Shown here in pieces: positions 33,561 through 40,801 of a DNA stretch of 64,000 nt; the stretch's first letter is position 1; each line of letters opens with the position of its first letter. The notes under the pieces were generated by a model, which made no database searches, was not told where the DNA came from, and worked only from the letters and a program-made list of their open reading frames with translations. The DNA is taken from the NCBI RefSeq assembly GCF_001427865.1, contig NZ_LMHH01000003.1, positions 248,256 to 312,255 on the forward strand. The letters are read 5' to 3'. The DNA is from Altererythrobacter sp. Root672 (GTDB lineage: Bacteria; Pseudomonadota; Alphaproteobacteria; Sphingomonadales; Sphingomonadaceae). Both the position numbers and the translations under genes were made by a program.

Positions 33561-34273
33561 TGGATTTTCAAGCATTGAGCACTGCGTACACGGGCGAAGC
33601 GGCTGCAGGCTACGATGCCCGCCGTGCGCCGACTACGAAATGGCTGACGGAGGACGAGACGGTTCGCGAACTCTTGCGCGTTCTGCCGGCCGGCGCCTCG
33701 GTCCTCGACGTACCGGTCGGGACCGGGCGGTTTCTCGAGCTCTACCAGGAGCGCGGCTTCAAGGTGGCGGGGCGCGACATTTCGCCCGACATGTTGAGCG
33801 CTGCACGCCACAAGCTAAGCGAGCTGGACGGGCTGGACTGTTCGCTGGAGCTTGCCGACATTCGCAACATCCCCGGTACCGACGACCAGTATGACTGCGT
33901 CCTCAGTATCCGTTTCCTCAATTGGGTGGATGCCGGTGGCCTTGAAGAGGCACTGCGCGAACTCCGCCGTGTGTCGAAGCGCTATTTGATCGTGAGCATC
34001 CGCCACAACGTTCCCACGCGCGACTTGCTGCTCCACGGGCCGAACGGCTTGCGCCGGTTCGTGCTGCGATATCTGCTCGGCTTCAGGCGATTGCTCAAAG
34101 ATCTGCGCAGATTCGGGAAACCGAAGGCACCCCGGACGAACCAGCACGAGAAGGAAGTAGTCCTGCAGACTTTCAGCAGGCTGAGGCTCAATATCGATTC
34201 CATGCAGCTCGTCGAACACGGGCGCGACGGGACCGATTTTTACCTCTATCGCCTGACCAAGGAAGCGTCCTAG
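33560..34273 (+). CDS. Class I SAM-dependent methyltransferase
   Basis: 237-residue soluble methyltransferase. Motif I is SVLDVPVGTGRFLELYQERG, then VAGRDISPDMLSAARHKL (beta-2 acidic residue), DDQYDCVLSIRFLNWVD (motif IV region) and SKRYLIVSIRHN. The C-terminal part is basic (LLGFRRLLKDLRRFGKPKAP), which may contact a membrane surface or acidic substrate. Its ATG overlaps the stop of the kinase-like gene and has GGAGG upstream, so it is made together with it. Substrate unknown. Confidence 0.8.
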   Translation: MDFQALSTAYTGEAAAGYDARRAPTTKWLTEDETVRELLRVLPAGASVLDVPVGTGRFLELYQERGFKVAGRDISPDMLSAARHKLSELDGLDCSLELADIRNIPGTDDQYDCVLSIRFLNWVDAGGLEEALRELRRVSKRYLIVSIRHNVPTRDLLLHGPNGLRRFVLRYLLGFRRLLKDLRRFGKPKAPRTNQHEKEVVLQTFSRLRLNIDSMQLVEHGRDGTDFYLYRLTKEAS

Positions 34274-34324
34274 GCGGTTGGGCCTTTGCTGCTCCCGCTG
34301 TAGAGCCCCCAGACGCTAACCCCG

Positions 34325-34453
34325 TCAGTCAAACAACATCACGGCCCACGCGGCCAAGCTCCCTGCCGCTACGAGCACGATTCCCACCTTTGCGGTGATC
34401 ACCTTCTTCTGTTCGCGGACCACTTGCCGCCGGCGCTGTTCTTCCTTTGACAT
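34325..34453 (-). CDS. Possible 42-residue single-pass membrane protein
   Basis: Short minus-strand frame starting at an ATG at 34453: MSKEEQRRRQVVREQKKVIT, then a hydrophobic helix of about 20 residues (AKVGIVLVAAGSLAAWAVML) and a short end. The strongly basic head followed by one helix looks like a small N-in membrane protein. There is no clear ribosome site, and the frame extends upstream to a GTG. It lies between the methyltransferase and the OYE gene, in about 400 bases with no other plausible gene. Confidence 0.4.
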   Translation of the reverse strand: MSKEEQRRRQVVREQKKVITAKVGIVLVAAGSLAAWAVMLFD

Positions 34454-34669
34454 AGCGCGGGCCACTGCAAGATTGGAATTCACCGGTCAACAGGGTGGTT
34501 GGCAGAACCGTCACTCCAATGAAAACAAACACTGCTGTGGCCTGGGCTCGATCGAGAGAGGTCACTTGCAGTTCTTACGCGCTGCTTTTCTTTGTCCCCC
34601 TGAAAGACGGGTTGATGCGGGCGTCGTCACCCCCAGATACAGGCCCAGACCTTTTCCGGAGCTTCCTGC

Positions 34670-35782
34670 ATGACCGACACCTCCGTCCTCTTCCAGCCGT
34701 TCAGTTCGCCCAAGCTGACCTTGCCCAATCGCATCGTCATGGCCCCTATGACGCGCAACATGGCGCCCGAGGGCGTGCCGGCCCGGCCCAATGCCGACTA
34801 CTACCGCCGCCGTGCCGAAGGCGGCGTGGGCCTGATCCTGTCCGAGGGCACGGTCATTGCCCGGCCCGCCTCGCGCAATATGGCGGCCATTCCATTCTTC
34901 CACGGCGACGCCCCGCTCGGCGGCTGGCGCGGCGTGATCGAGGGAGTGCATGAAGCGGGCGGCAAGATGGGCCCGCAGATCTGGCACACCGGCGGGGTGC
35001 CTTCCTCCGACGCAGGGTTCGAACGCGGCCCGCTCGATACGCCCTCGGGCCTCGACGCCCCGGGCAAGCCGGCTGGCGAGCCGATGACCGAAGAGGCGAT
35101 TGCCGACACCGTTGCCGCCTTCGCCCGCGCCGCCACCGACGCCAAGGCGCTCGGCTTCGACACGCTCGAGATCCACGGGGCGCACGGTTACCTGATTGAT
35201 CAGTTCTTCTGGTCCGGCACCAATCACCGCGACGATCGCTACGGCGGCGCGACAATCGCCGAGCGCTCGCGCTTCGCTGCCGAGATCGTGGCCGCGATGC
35301 GTGAGGCGGTCGGGCCGGACTATCCGATCCTCCTGCGCGTCAGCCAATGGAAGCAGCAGGACTACGCAGCCCGCCTGGCGGAAACGCCGGAGGCCTTGGA
35401 GCAGTGGCTCGGTCCCCTGGTGGCCGCGGGTGTCGACGTCCTGCATTGTTCGCAACGCCGCTTCTGGGAGCCGGAGTTCCCCGAGATCGACGGCGAGCAG
35501 GGCCTGAACTTCGCCGGCTGGGCCAAGAAGGTCACCGGCGCGCCAACCATCAGCGTCGGATCGGTCGGCCTCAACTCGGACTTCATCTCCACCTTCCAGG
35601 GTGGCGAAGCGCAGTCCTCCGGTCTCGAGGGGCTGGTCACGCGGATGGAGCGAGGTGAGTTCGACCTCATCGCGGTCGGTCGCGCGTTGCTGTCCGATCC
35701 GCACTGGGTCGAGAAGGTCCGCGAAGCCCGCCACGACGACATCCGGGACTTCGATCCGGGTACTCTGTCGGTGCTCGCCTAA
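34670..35782 (+). CDS. NADH:flavin oxidoreductase (Old Yellow Enzyme family)
   Basis: 370-residue FMN TIM-barrel enzyme that reduces activated alkenes with NAD(P)H. It begins FQPFSSPKLTLPNRIVMAPM, has IWHTGG near residue 100, the active-site block EIHGAHGYLIDQFFWSGTNH followed by RDDRYGG, and the C-terminal phosphate-binding SVGLN and AVGRALLSDPHW. Blocks match the family of alkene reductases rather than 2,4-dienoyl-CoA reductases, as there is no C-terminal Rossmann part. GGAG precedes the ATG. gltX follows closely, so it may be cotranscribed, with no metabolic link obvious. Confidence 0.9.
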   Translation: MTDTSVLFQPFSSPKLTLPNRIVMAPMTRNMAPEGVPARPNADYYRRRAEGGVGLILSEGTVIARPASRNMAAIPFFHGDAPLGGWRGVIEGVHEAGGKMGPQIWHTGGVPSSDAGFERGPLDTPSGLDAPGKPAGEPMTEEAIADTVAAFARAATDAKALGFDTLEIHGAHGYLIDQFFWSGTNHRDDRYGGATIAERSRFAAEIVAAMREAVGPDYPILLRVSQWKQQDYAARLAETPEALEQWLGPLVAAGVDVLHCSQRRFWEPEFPEIDGEQGLNFAGWAKKVTGAPTISVGSVGLNSDFISTFQGGEAQSSGLEGLVTRMERGEFDLIAVGRALLSDPHWVEKVREARHDDIRDFDPGTLSVLA

Positions 35783-35827
35783 GCGCCGAAGCTTCCCCCC
35801 GGCGTGAAATCGCTTATGGGGCGAAAC

Positions 35828-37159
35828 ATGGTTGCAACCACCCGTTTCGCCCCGTCGCCCACCGGCCGGCTCCACGTCGGCAACTTGCGCACGGCGCTCC
35901 ACAACTGGATGCTGGCGCGCAAGGCCGGCGGGCGGTTCCTGCTGCGGATCGACGATACCGACGCCGCACGCAGCGAAGAGCGCTTCGTCGAGGCGCTCCG
36001 TACGGATCTCGCCTGGCTCGGGCTGGAGCCCGATGGCGAGGAACGGCAGTCGGCCCGGCTGGCGCATTACGAGGTCGCATTTGACAAGCTGAAGGCGACG
36101 GGGCGGGTCTACCCCGCTTACGAGACGGCACAGGAACTGGAGCTCAAGCGCAAGGTCGCGCTGGGGCGCGGACTGCCACCGATCTACGACCGCGCGGCGC
36201 TCTCGCTGACTGACGCCGAGCGAGCCGCCAAGGAGGCGGAAGGCGTGGCCCCGCACTGGCGCTTCAAGCTCGACCACGACACGCCGATCGAATGGCTCGA
36301 CGGCATTCGCGGACCGCAGCACTTCGAGGCGGCGCAGTTGTCCGACCCGGTCGTGAGGCGGGCTGACGGTTCGTGGCTCTACATGATGCCGAGCGCTGTC
36401 GACGACATCGAGATGGGCGTGACCGACGTTCTGCGCGGCGAGGACCACGTGCCCAACACCGCGGTGCAGATCCAGATGTTCACCGCGCTCGACGCCGAGC
36501 CGCCACGCTTCGCACACGAGGCTCTGCTGGTGGGCAGCGAGGGCAAGCTCTCGAAGCGGCTCGGCTCGCTCGGCTGCGATGCCTTCCGCGATACCGGCAT
36601 CGAGCCCGAGGCGATCGTCGCCCTGCTCGCCCGCATCGGCACCTCGCAGCCGGTCGAGCCGATCGCCGACCGTGCGGCGCTGGTCGAGAGTTTCGACCTT
36701 GCACACTTCGGCCGCGCGCCGGCCCGGTTCGACGAGACCGAGCTGGCCCGGCTCAACACCGCCATCGTGCACCAGTTCCCCTATGACCACGTGGCGCAGC
36801 GCCTGCCTGAGGGCATGGGCGCCGCTGCCTGGGAAGCGATCCGCCCCAACCTCGAGAAGGTGGAGGATGCGGCCGACTGGTGGAGCGTCGTCACCGGGCC
36901 CATCGACGCCCCTGAGTTCGATGCCGAGACTCGCGCTTTTCTCGGCGAGGCGGCCCGGCTGCTGACGTGGAGCGACGATCCGTGGGGAGGCCTGACCGGC
37001 GTCCTCAAGGAAGCCACCGGGCGCAAGGGCAAAGCCCTGTTCCTGCCGCTGCGCCAGGCCCTGACCGGGCGCGATCACGGTCCAGACATGCATACCCTGT
37101 TGCCGTTGATCGGTGAGGACGAGGCCCGTGCGCGCCTGTCCCGCCACTCCACCGCCTGA
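35828..37159 (+). CDS. gltX: Glutamyl-tRNA synthetase (GltX paralogue type)
   Basis: 443-residue class I aminoacyl-tRNA synthetase that charges tRNA with glutamate. It starts MVATTRFAPSPTGRLHVGN, where HVGN is the HIGH-type signature, and has SEGKLSKR as the KMSKS-type loop. Blocks RIDDTDAARSEERF and DDIEMGVTDVLRGEDHVPNT are typical. The C-terminal anticodon part is short, as in the alphaproteobacterial type that has two GltX copies, one of which can charge tRNA-Gln. Whether this copy is discriminating cannot be told from sequence alone. Start at 35828 (GGGG upstream); an ATG at 35816 is in frame. Confidence 0.93.
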   Translation: MVATTRFAPSPTGRLHVGNLRTALHNWMLARKAGGRFLLRIDDTDAARSEERFVEALRTDLAWLGLEPDGEERQSARLAHYEVAFDKLKATGRVYPAYETAQELELKRKVALGRGLPPIYDRAALSLTDAERAAKEAEGVAPHWRFKLDHDTPIEWLDGIRGPQHFEAAQLSDPVVRRADGSWLYMMPSAVDDIEMGVTDVLRGEDHVPNTAVQIQMFTALDAEPPRFAHEALLVGSEGKLSKRLGSLGCDAFRDTGIEPEAIVALLARIGTSQPVEPIADRAALVESFDLAHFGRAPARFDETELARLNTAIVHQFPYDHVAQRLPEGMGAAAWEAIRPNLEKVEDAADWWSVVTGPIDAPEFDAETRAFLGEAARLLTWSDDPWGGLTGVLKEATGRKGKALFLPLRQALTGRDHGPDMHTLLPLIGEDEARARLSRHSTA

Positions 37160-37223
37160 CGCTCCCCCAGCGCAACTCATCGAAAAAGCGCTTGCCCGGA
37201 TGAGAGCCCGCCGTTAGCGGCTA

Positions 37224-37240
37224 ATGTGATAGTATCACAT
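37224..37240 (+). promoter_or_regulatory. Zur-box-like palindrome upstream of the TonB receptor
   Basis: ATGTGATAGTATCACAT is a perfect 17-bp odd-centred palindrome. It equals the enterobacterial Zur core as I recall it (ATGTTATANTATAACAT) except for one symmetric base pair in each arm. It lies 24 bases before the ATG, next to a possible -10 box TATAAC (37245-37250), so a bound repressor would block initiation. Confidence 0.6.
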
Positions 37241-37264
37241 ACCATATAACAGGGTCCCTCTCAC

Positions 37265-39346
37265 ATGAATGCATATCGCCTCGCGCTCTTCGCCGGGACC
37301 TCGCTTGCGCTTTCAGCGCCGGCCCTGGCCCAGGACGCGCCCGCCGACGCGTCGGCCGCTTCCAGTAGCGCCGACGATTTTCACGAGGACGTGATCGTCG
37401 TCACCGCGGGGGGCCTAAACCGGCTCGACATGCTCGCCGGGACTTCGGTGATGGACGGCGTGGACCTGCAGCGGAACCTCAGCGGACAGATCGGTGAAGT
37501 GCTGACCCAGATTCCCGGCGTCTCCGCCACCAGCTTCTCGCCCGGTGCCTCGCGCCCGGTGCTGCGCGGTTTCCAGGGGGATCGGGTGCGCGTGCTGGTT
37601 GACGGGATCGGCTCGATCGACGCTTCGAACACTTCGGCCGACCACGCGGTGACGATCGATCCGCTGACCGCCGACAAGGTCGAAGTGTTGCGCGGGCCGG
37701 CGGTGCTGCTCTACGGCAGCTCGGCCATCGGCGGCGCGGTTAACGTGATCGACAAGCGCATCCCACAGAAGGTGCCGAACGAGTCCATCCACATCGATGC
37801 GCTGGTTGGCGCCGACACTGCCTACGATCTGCGTGAGGGCGGTGCTTCGGCTGACGTTCCGCTGTCGAGCGAGATGGTGTTTCACGTTGATGGATCGTGG
37901 CGGAAGACCGACGACGTCAAGATTCCCGGGTTCGTGCTCACCGACTCCTTACGCCAGGAATTGCTCGAAGAAGCCGCTGCCGACCCGGATCATGCCGACA
38001 CACTGATCGCCCAGGCCAACCAGCGCGACGTGCTGCCTTCGAGCGCGACCGAGACACTCTCGCTCGGCTCAGGCCTCGCCTGGATCGGCAGCGGCGCCAG
38101 CCTTGGCGTTTCGGTGGGCTATTACGACACCCAGTATGGCGTTCCGATCCGACCGGGCGCGCACGCGGACGAAGAGGGAGCGGTCTCGATCGACCTCAAG
38201 CAATGGCGCGCGGATTTGCGCGGATCGGTCGATCTTGGCGGCGGCTTCTTCGAACAGGTCAAGACCCGCTGGGGCTATTCGGACTACACGCACGTTGAGC
38301 TCGAGGGCGATGAAACCGGCACTACCTTCGCGGTCAAGGGCGTTGAAGGCCGGGTCGAGTTGATCCAGCGCGAACAGGGTGGCTGGCGCGGCTCGTTCGG
38401 CGGGCAATACATGTTCCGCGACTTCTCGGCGGTCGGAGACGAAGCCTTCGTGCCGCCCAACACGACCGAGAGTCTTGCTGCCTTCACCTTGCAGGAACTC
38501 GACCTCGATCCGTTTGAAGTCGAGTTCGGAGGACGCTTCGAGCACACCGGGATCAAGACCGAAACCCTTGGCCTCGATCGCAGCTTCGACGGCTTTTCCG
38601 GCGCGCTGGGCCTGGCCTGGAACGTGGCCCCGGACGTGCGCATAGGCCTCAACGGCTCGCGCGCGGCCAGAGCGCCCTCGGCCGAAGAGCTGTTTGCCAA
38701 CGGCCCGCACATCGCCACGCAGCAGTTCGAAATCGGCGATCCGGACCTGAAGATGGAAACCGCCTGGGGCCTGGAAGCCTATGCCCGCGCGGCGGTAGGT
38801 GGAGCGGACCTGGGGCTAAGCGTGTACCAGTCGTGGTTCGACGATTTTGTCTATCTCCAGGCTACCGGAGACGTGATCGACGAGCTGCCAGTCTATGCCC
38901 AGATGCAGCAGGGGGCGAAGCACTTCGGCGTAGAGGCGGAGGCCAGTGTCCCGCTGTTCGACGTGGGGCCGTTCAAGGCCGTGGGCGACTTGCAGGGCGA
39001 CTATGTCCGGGCGACCCTGGCGGATGGCTCGCCGGTACCGCGCATTCCTCCGCTGAGCGCACTGGCTGCGCTAGAGCTGCAGTCCGATCCGGTGGACTTC
39101 CGCGGGGAAGTGCAGTGGTTCGATGCGCAGAACCGTATCTCGCCGCTCGAAACGCCGACCGATGGGTTCGCGCAGGTCAACATGTCGGTCGCCTGGAAGC
39201 CCCTGCGCGGGGGCAAGAATGTCACCGTCATGCTCCAGGCGAACAACCTGTTCGACGCCGAAGGGCGGCGGCATGCGAGCTTCACCAAGGATTTCGTCCC
39301 GCTCGCCGGGCGCAATGTGAAGCTGAGCGTGAAGACGAGTTTCTAA
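37265..39346 (+). CDS. znuD: TonB-dependent receptor, ZnuD-like (probable zinc uptake)
   Basis: 693-residue outer-membrane receptor with a signal peptide (LALFAGTSLALSAPALAQ). The plug has the ZnuD-type pattern: IPGVSATSFSPGASRPVLRG, GIGSIDASNTSADHAVTIDP and KVEVLRGPAVLLYGSSAIGG. The barrel ends with HASFTKDFVPLAGRNVKLSV and a C-terminal aromatic residue. The SIDAS/DHAV block is characteristic of the zinc-piracy receptor group of Neisseria and Acinetobacter. The Zur-box-like palindrome just upstream supports regulation by zinc. Function as a zinc or zinc-chelate importer is inference from family and operator. Confidence 0.85.
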   Translation: MNAYRLALFAGTSLALSAPALAQDAPADASAASSSADDFHEDVIVVTAGGLNRLDMLAGTSVMDGVDLQRNLSGQIGEVLTQIPGVSATSFSPGASRPVLRGFQGDRVRVLVDGIGSIDASNTSADHAVTIDPLTADKVEVLRGPAVLLYGSSAIGGAVNVIDKRIPQKVPNESIHIDALVGADTAYDLREGGASADVPLSSEMVFHVDGSWRKTDDVKIPGFVLTDSLRQELLEEAAADPDHADTLIAQANQRDVLPSSATETLSLGSGLAWIGSGASLGVSVGYYDTQYGVPIRPGAHADEEGAVSIDLKQWRADLRGSVDLGGGFFEQVKTRWGYSDYTHVELEGDETGTTFAVKGVEGRVELIQREQGGWRGSFGGQYMFRDFSAVGDEAFVPPNTTESLAAFTLQELDLDPFEVEFGGRFEHTGIKTETLGLDRSFDGFSGALGLAWNVAPDVRIGLNGSRAARAPSAEELFANGPHIATQQFEIGDPDLKMETAWGLEAYARAAVGGADLGLSVYQSWFDDFVYLQATGDVIDELPVYAQMQQGAKHFGVEAEASVPLFDVGPFKAVGDLQGDYVRATLADGSPVPRIPPLSALAALELQSDPVDFRGEVQWFDAQNRISPLETPTDGFAQVNMSVAWKPLRGGKNVTVMLQANNLFDAEGRRHASFTKDFVPLAGRNVKLSVKTSF

Positions 39347-39350
39347 CTCA

Positions 39351-39487
39351 GATCCTCCCCGAGCTTGTCTCGGGGAGGTGGCGCGTGCCGTAGGCGCGTG
39401 ACGGAGGGGTAAGCGGAAGAACGCAACACCCCTCCACCATCCGCTTCGCGGACGGTCCCCCTCCCCGAGACAAGCTCGAGGAGGATC
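39351..39487. repeat. 137-bp element with 27-bp terminal inverted repeats (MITE/REP-like)
   Basis: The ends at 39351-39377 and 39461-39487 are inverted repeats with 26 of 27 positions matching (core CCGAGCTTGTCTCGGGGAG). Inside are a CGCGTGCCGTAGGCGCGTG hairpin and the ACACCCCTCCACCATCCG / GCGGACGG arms. It fills the space between the convergent znuD-like and NTF2-like genes and supplies the first base of the latter's stop codon. It resembles the element at 7391-7573 in its ATCCTCCCC ends and internal CCCCTCCACC arms. Confidence 0.75.
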
Positions 39488-40086
39488 TACACCTTGTCGT
39501 AATGAAACGGCGCGATCACCGGCTCGGGATAGGCCTCGTACTCGAAGCTCGGCGGCCGGTCGGGCTGCGCGCCTTCGACTGAGCGCAACAGGGGCACCCC
39601 GCCGCGATGCCAGCCTTCGTCATACTCGGAGTAGAAGTTGACGATCCCGTGCAGGCTGGCGATGCGCCACTTTCCGTCCTCGCGGACATAGCTGTTCTCG
39701 TAGGTCGCCTCGCCCCAGCGGCCTTCCTTGCCCAGCGCGCCGACCATCATCAGCGTGCGCCAACGGCCCTTCGCGGTGCCGGCCTCGCAGTCGATGTGCA
39801 GCACCGGCTGCAGCTGCATGTGGTTGTAGATCACGCCGTAGCCGTAGGGTGGCAGGCGATGGAGATACTCGCGCACCCGCTCGCGCCCGACATAGACGCC
39901 GCGCCCGGCGATCTCGAGCGAGCCTTCACGTGCGAACAGCTCGGCCGCCTTGTCCCACAGCCCCTTGTCGACGAAGTAGCCGTAGGCGCCCTGGAGGTTG
40001 ACGAGGTCGCGATAGTCCTCGGCCGCCTGGGCGCGTTTTTCGAGTCCCTCGATACGCGCGGTGAGCGCAGCGATCTGATCGGTCAT
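39487..40086 (-). CDS. NTF2-like (SnoaL-type) protein
   Basis: 199-residue protein of the nuclear-transport-factor-2 fold. It begins MTDQIAALTARIEGLEKRAQ, a predicted coiled helix, then DYRDLVNLQGAYGYFVDKGL and WDKAAELFAREGSLEIAGRG (the typical cone-fold start), and ends in a strand-rich part (RWGEATYENSYVREDGKWRI). Such domains are found in steroid/polyketide isomerases, dehydratases and many proteins without activity. No catalytic dyad can be assigned, so the function is open. The last base of the gene is also the edge of the 137-bp inverted-repeat element. Confidence 0.75.
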   Translation of the reverse strand: MTDQIAALTARIEGLEKRAQAAEDYRDLVNLQGAYGYFVDKGLWDKAAELFAREGSLEIAGRGVYVGRERVREYLHRLPPYGYGVIYNHMQLQPVLHIDCEAGTAKGRWRTLMMVGALGKEGRWGEATYENSYVREDGKWRIASLHGIVNFYSEYDEGWHRGGVPLLRSVEGAQPDRPPSFEYEAYPEPVIAPFHYDKV

Positions 40087-40106
40087 CGCAATCCTCTCAT
40101 TCCAAC

Positions 40107-40178
40107 CCGTTCGTCCTGAGCTTGTCGAAGGACCCTGGCGTAGCGCTACGGTGGTTCGACAAGCTCACCACGAACGGA
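40107..40178. repeat. REP-like palindromic repeat pair (copy 2, opposite order)
   Basis: The two units occur in the order CGTTCGTCCTGAGCTTGTCG first (40107-40134) and GGTTCGACAAGCTCACCACG second (40150-40178), around a perfect 12-bp palindrome CGTAGCGCTACG (40139-40150). The order is reversed relative to copies 1 and 3. Confidence 0.8.
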
Positions 40179-40198
40179 GAAGGGCTTGGCCCGGGTCC

Positions 40199-40753
40199 TT
40201 AGAGCTTGGGCAGCGTAACTCCGCGCTGGCCCATGTACTTGCCCGAACGGTCGGCATAGCTCGTCTGGCACGGTTCGTTCCCCTTGAGGAACAGGAACTG
40301 GCAGGCGCCTTCGTTGGCGTAGATCTTGGCCGGGAGCGGGGTGGTGTTGGAGAATTCCAGCGTCACGTGGCCCTCCCACTCCGGTTCGAGCGGCGTGACG
40401 TTCACGATGATGCCGCAGCGGGCGTACGTCGACTTGCCGAGGCAGATAACCAACACGTCGCGTGGGATGCGAAAGTATTCGACCGTGCGCGCGAGGACGA
40501 AGCTGTTGGGCGGGATCACGCAGACGTCGGTCTTGCGGTCGACGAAGCTGTTGGAGTCGAAGTTCTTCGGATCGACGACGGCGGAATCGACATTGGTGAA
40601 GATCTTGAAGTCATCAGCCACCCGGGCGTCGTAGCCGTAGGACGACAGCCCGTAGCTGATGCAGCCGTCGCGCTTCTGGTGTTCGACAAAGGGTTCGATC
40701 ATGCCGGATCGGCGCGCTTCGTCGCGGATCCAGCGGTCGCTGAGAATCGTCAT
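40199..40753 (-). CDS. dcd: dCTP deaminase
   Basis: 184-residue enzyme that deaminates dCTP to dUTP for dTMP synthesis. It begins [20 protein letters not shown], and has [40 protein letters not shown] with the family STYAR block, [20 protein letters not shown] containing the catalytic glutamate, and [14 protein letters not shown]. Length and motifs are those of the homotrimeric deaminase rather than a dUTPase. It is followed by a REP pair and lies 48 bases from the putA end. Confidence 0.96.
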   Translation of the reverse strand: MTILSDRWIRDEARRSGMIEPFVEHQKRDGCISYGLSSYGYDARVADDFKIFTNVDSAVVDPKNFDSNSFVDRKTDVCVIPPNSFVLARTVEYFRIPRDVLVICLGKSTYARCGIIVNVTPLEPEWEGHVTLEFSNTTPLPAKIYANEGACQFLFLKGNEPCQTSYADRSGKYMGQRGVTLPKL

Positions 40754-40801
40754 AGGTCAGGGATTCCGGAGTGGGCGGGCGGGGGCAAGCTCGCCGCGGA
40801 T

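Noticed and set aside
34562..37180. 872-codon minus-strand open frame opposite the OYE gene and gltX
   Set aside because: It is a shadow of two recognised plus-strand genes, has no motif of its own and spans their intergenic junction.
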